In this document: positions 13,270 to 14,917 of the stretch, piece by piece
How the letters are laid out: each line of letters begins with the position of its first letter
Position numbering within the stretch: the stretch's first letter is position 1
Assembly: GCA_016296505.1 (NCBI GenBank)
Contig: JAEDJD010000033.1
Coordinates: 1 to 14,917 of the forward strand
Reading direction: 5' to 3'
Source: Oscillospiraceae bacterium
Lineage (GTDB): Bacteria; Bacillota; Clostridia; Oscillospirales; Ruminococcaceae
Length of the DNA stretch: 14,917 nt
The notes under the pieces: model-generated
Databases searched by the model: none
What the model saw: only the letters and a program-made list of their open reading frames with translations
What the model was told of the DNA's origin: nothing
Made by a program: the position numbers and the translations under genes

Positions 13270-14118
13270 ATGCAGAGCAGAACAGATTTGGCGCTCGAAC
13301 GCGCCGCCGGATTCCCCTCACAGGACGGCGTCTTTATGCGACATCGCGGCGACGCTTTCCGTATCACAGAGATTGAGATTGATTCCGATGCGCACGGCGC
13401 CCCGATCGGGAAACCCAAAGGACGCTATCTGACGCTTGAAGCCATGCAGCTCCATCATGCCGCGCCGCAGCTTCGCAAACAAGCCACTGAACTTGCAGAC
13501 GAACTGCGCAGCTTCATTCCGGAGGGCGCCGTTTTGATTGCAGGACTTGGCAATTCTGATATCACACCGGACGCGCTCGGTCCGATGACGGCAGGGCGTA
13601 TCCTCGCAACACGGCATCTGCGACAGGAGCTTTCCGACAACGATCCGGATACGGATTTTCTGCGCGCCATGCGGCCGGTCAGCGTTCTTGCAAACGGCGT
13701 TCTCGGACAGACCGGTATCGAAACCGCCGAATTGATCGCCGCACTCAAAGGCCGCGTCAATCCGGCTTGCATCATTGCCGTAGACGCGCTTGCCTGCTCC
13801 GATTTGCATCGGCTCGGAACAACCATCCAGATTTCAGACGCAGGTATTTCACCGGGCAGCGGCGTCCGAAACAGCCGTGCGGAGCTGAGTGTGCAAACGC
13901 TCAACGTACCCGTCATTGCAATCGGCGTCCCGACGGTTGTTGATCTGCATACGGTCATACGTCAGGCGGGAGCCGTTCCGCCGCACGATCTGCCGAATCT
14001 CATGGTCACGCCGCGCGATATTGACCGGCTGATTCATCATGCGGCTCGTCTGCTCGCGCTCGGCATCAACCTTGCGCTGCATCCACAGCTTTCCTATGAA
14101 GACGCTGAAGCGCTCTAA
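13270..14118 (+). CDS. gpr: GPR endopeptidase, spore protease
   Basis: The product is 282 aa. The ATG at 13270 has AAAGGGG 8 nt upstream; an in-frame TTG at 13237 has no such site. GPR degrades the small acid-soluble proteins that coat spore DNA, early in germination, in the spore core. Landmarks: RTDLALE at 4-10, the region where the zymogen is cut; GKPKGRYLTLE at 47-57; GLGNSDITPDALGP at 92-105, with Asp101 matching catalytic Asp127 of Bacillus megaterium GPR; VLGQTGIET at 144-152; AVDALA at 170-175, with Asp172 matching catalytic Asp193; QISDAGISPGSGV at 187-199; IAIGVPTVVD at 216-225; and NLMVTPRDID at 243-252. Compared with Bacillus it lacks the roughly 60-residue insert before NLMVTP and has only about six residues before the cleavage site, as in many clostridial forms. 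The catalytic core is complete. Confidence 0.95.
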   Translation: MQSRTDLALERAAGFPSQDGVFMRHRGDAFRITEIEIDSDAHGAPIGKPKGRYLTLEAMQLHHAAPQLRKQATELADELRSFIPEGAVLIAGLGNSDITPDALGPMTAGRILATRHLRQELSDNDPDTDFLRAMRPVSVLANGVLGQTGIETAELIAALKGRVNPACIIAVDALACSDLHRLGTTIQISDAGISPGSGVRNSRAELSVQTLNVPVIAIGVPTVVDLHTVIRQAGAVPPHDLPNLMVTPRDIDRLIHHAARLLALGINLALHPQLSYEDAEAL

Positions 14119-14130
14119 GGAAATATCAGA

Positions 14131-14199
14131 AGAAAGGAGGCTGGAGAAAGCTATCGGTCAGGCAACGCGCTGACAACGTACTTCTTTCTCCATATTTTT
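14131..14199 (+). promoter_or_regulatory. Ribosome site separated from the DUF421 start codon by a hairpin
   Basis: AGAAAGGAGG (14131-14140) is the only strong ribosome site before the ATG at 14200 but lies 59 nt away. Between them GGAGAAAG (14143-14150) pairs with CTTTCTCC (14184-14191), with an inner GTCAG/CTGAC stem (14157-14161 with 14170-14174). Folding leaves 2 + 8 = 10 unpaired nt, a normal spacing. The T-rich tail (ATATTTTTA) also lets the hairpin act as a gpr terminator. Confidence 0.5.
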
Positions 14200-14880
14200 A
14201 TGTTTGTCAGTTTGATTCGCGCTCTGATATTATATCCGATCGTTGTATTTGGCGTGCGGCTCATGGGAAAGCGGCAAATCGGAGAATTGCAGCCGACAGA
14301 GCTTGTCATTACGATTCTAATTTCCAATATCGCGTCGCTGCCGCTGGAGGATCAGAATTTGCCTCTGCTTATGGGAATATCACCAATGCTGCTGCTCATC
14401 TGTTTTGAAGTTCTGCTCGCATGGCTCGGTATGAAAAACCGTCGTATCCGCCATCTGCTTGCTGGCAGTCCGCAAGTCATCATCCGCGGCGGCGTAATCG
14501 ACCAGCGCATTATGACAGAATTACGCTTCACACTGGACGATCTCATGACCGCACTGCGAGGCAATGGTATTTTTGATATCCGAGATGTGCAGCTTGCAGT
14601 CGTCGAAACAAACGGCACAGTCTCTGCTTGCCAGAAAGCCGCCGCACAACCCGTTACACCGGAGGATCTCAAAATAAATCCTGCTGAAAACGATCCGCCG
14701 GAGGTCGTCATCGCAGATGGAAGCGTCAGTAAGGAGGGCTGCAAAGCCTGCGGTTTATCCGAGAAAAAGCTGATGCAATTCCTGAAGCAAAAGCATCTTG
14801 AGCCGGAACAGGTTTTTTTGCTGACAGCTGATCGCTCCGGCATCTGCTCACTCGTGAAAAAGGAGGAAAAGAAAGCGTGA
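14200..14880 (+). CDS. DUF421 (YetF-like) membrane protein
   Basis: The product is 226 aa. The ATG at 14200 is supported by the family N-terminus; the frame is open back to the gpr stop, but no ATG, GTG or TTG lies there. Residues 1-78 hold three spans (about 4-20, 33-49, 55-76) and the DUF421 signature VRLMGKRQIGELQPTELVIT at 19-38 with LISNIASLP at 40-48. Residues 85-140 are the cytoplasmic YetF domain (QVIIRGGVIDQ, ELRFTLDDLMTALRGNGI, IRDVQLAVVETNGTVS). A C-terminal region (165-226) has CKACG at 181-185. The function is not settled; in Bacillus, DUF421 proteins such as the one called 2Duf sit in the spore inner membrane and raise heat resistance. The position next to gpr fits a spore role, by inference only. 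It overlaps the next gene by 4 nt. Confidence 0.85.
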   Translation: MFVSLIRALILYPIVVFGVRLMGKRQIGELQPTELVITILISNIASLPLEDQNLPLLMGISPMLLLICFEVLLAWLGMKNRRIRHLLAGSPQVIIRGGVIDQRIMTELRFTLDDLMTALRGNGIFDIRDVQLAVVETNGTVSACQKAAAQPVTPEDLKINPAENDPPEVVIADGSVSKEGCKACGLSEKKLMQFLKQKHLEPEQVFLLTADRSGICSLVKKEEKKA

Positions 14881-14917
14881 ATAATCTTCGTGTACGGATT
14901 GCCGTGCTGATTCTGTG
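14877..14917 (+). CDS. Start of a further membrane protein, truncated by the window edge
   Basis: A GTG at 14877 overlaps the TGA of the DUF421 gene (GTGA) and has AAAGGAGG 10 nt before it. The 13 visible codons read MNNLRVRIAVLIL, a basic start followed by a hydrophobic run, as in a membrane anchor or signal sequence. The overlap implies translational coupling with DUF421. A DUF4363-type protein is often the neighbour of DUF421 in clostridia, but too little is visible to say. Confidence 0.6.
   Translation, partial: MNNLRVRIAVLIL

Overview
The window reads like a stretch of a Gram-positive, spore-forming, cellulosome-bearing anaerobe of the Ruminococcus / Oscillospiraceae type. Three observations support this. 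Dockerin modules of the ruminococcal style sit on secreted leucine-rich-repeat proteins and on a cohesin-bearing protein. Genes of the endospore germination and outgrowth programme (GerA-type receptor subunits, the GPR protease) lie among them. Promoters and ribosome-binding sites are Firmicute-like, with several near-perfect TTGACA-17-TATAAT promoters and AGGAGG-type sites. Species cannot be fixed from the sequence alone.

Layout. Positions 1-2351 (minus strand) hold a cellulosome block. A consensus promoter and a leader of about 258 nt precede a small secreted protein with a cohesin-like module plus a dockerin (1201-2058). A second secreted protein with a Thr-rich linker follows and runs off the left edge (1-997). 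Positions 2418-3870 hold a lipoprotein of the CapA metallophosphoesterase-like family with its own promoter and terminator. From 3922 to 8847 (plus strand) lie the three subunits of a GerA-type germinant receptor. The A subunit (3975-5423) is separated from the B and C subunits (6953-8847) by an oppositely oriented gene for a secreted LRR-dockerin protein (5583-6749).

A monocistronic acyl carrier protein gene (9035-9265) shares a bidirectional terminator with a minus-strand operon encoding an ECF sigma factor and a single-span membrane protein that is probably its anti-sigma factor (9312-10942). The ribosomal protein S20 gene (11175-11447) and a second LRR-dockerin gene (11726-13162) follow on the minus strand. 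The right end (plus strand) holds gpr, the spore protease gene, a DUF421 (YetF-like) membrane protein, and the first codons of another membrane protein that overlaps it.

How it fits together. The dockerin proteins would be exported and docked onto cohesins. The short cohesin-dockerin protein looks like an adaptor that converts one docking specificity into another, and its dockerin differs from the two LRR dockerins at the positions that usually set specificity. The germination receptor, GPR and perhaps the DUF421 protein act in the spore. The sigma/anti-sigma pair could couple an envelope or extracellular signal to transcription, but its target is not visible here. No tRNA, rRNA, CRISPR array, insertion sequence or phage gene was seen.
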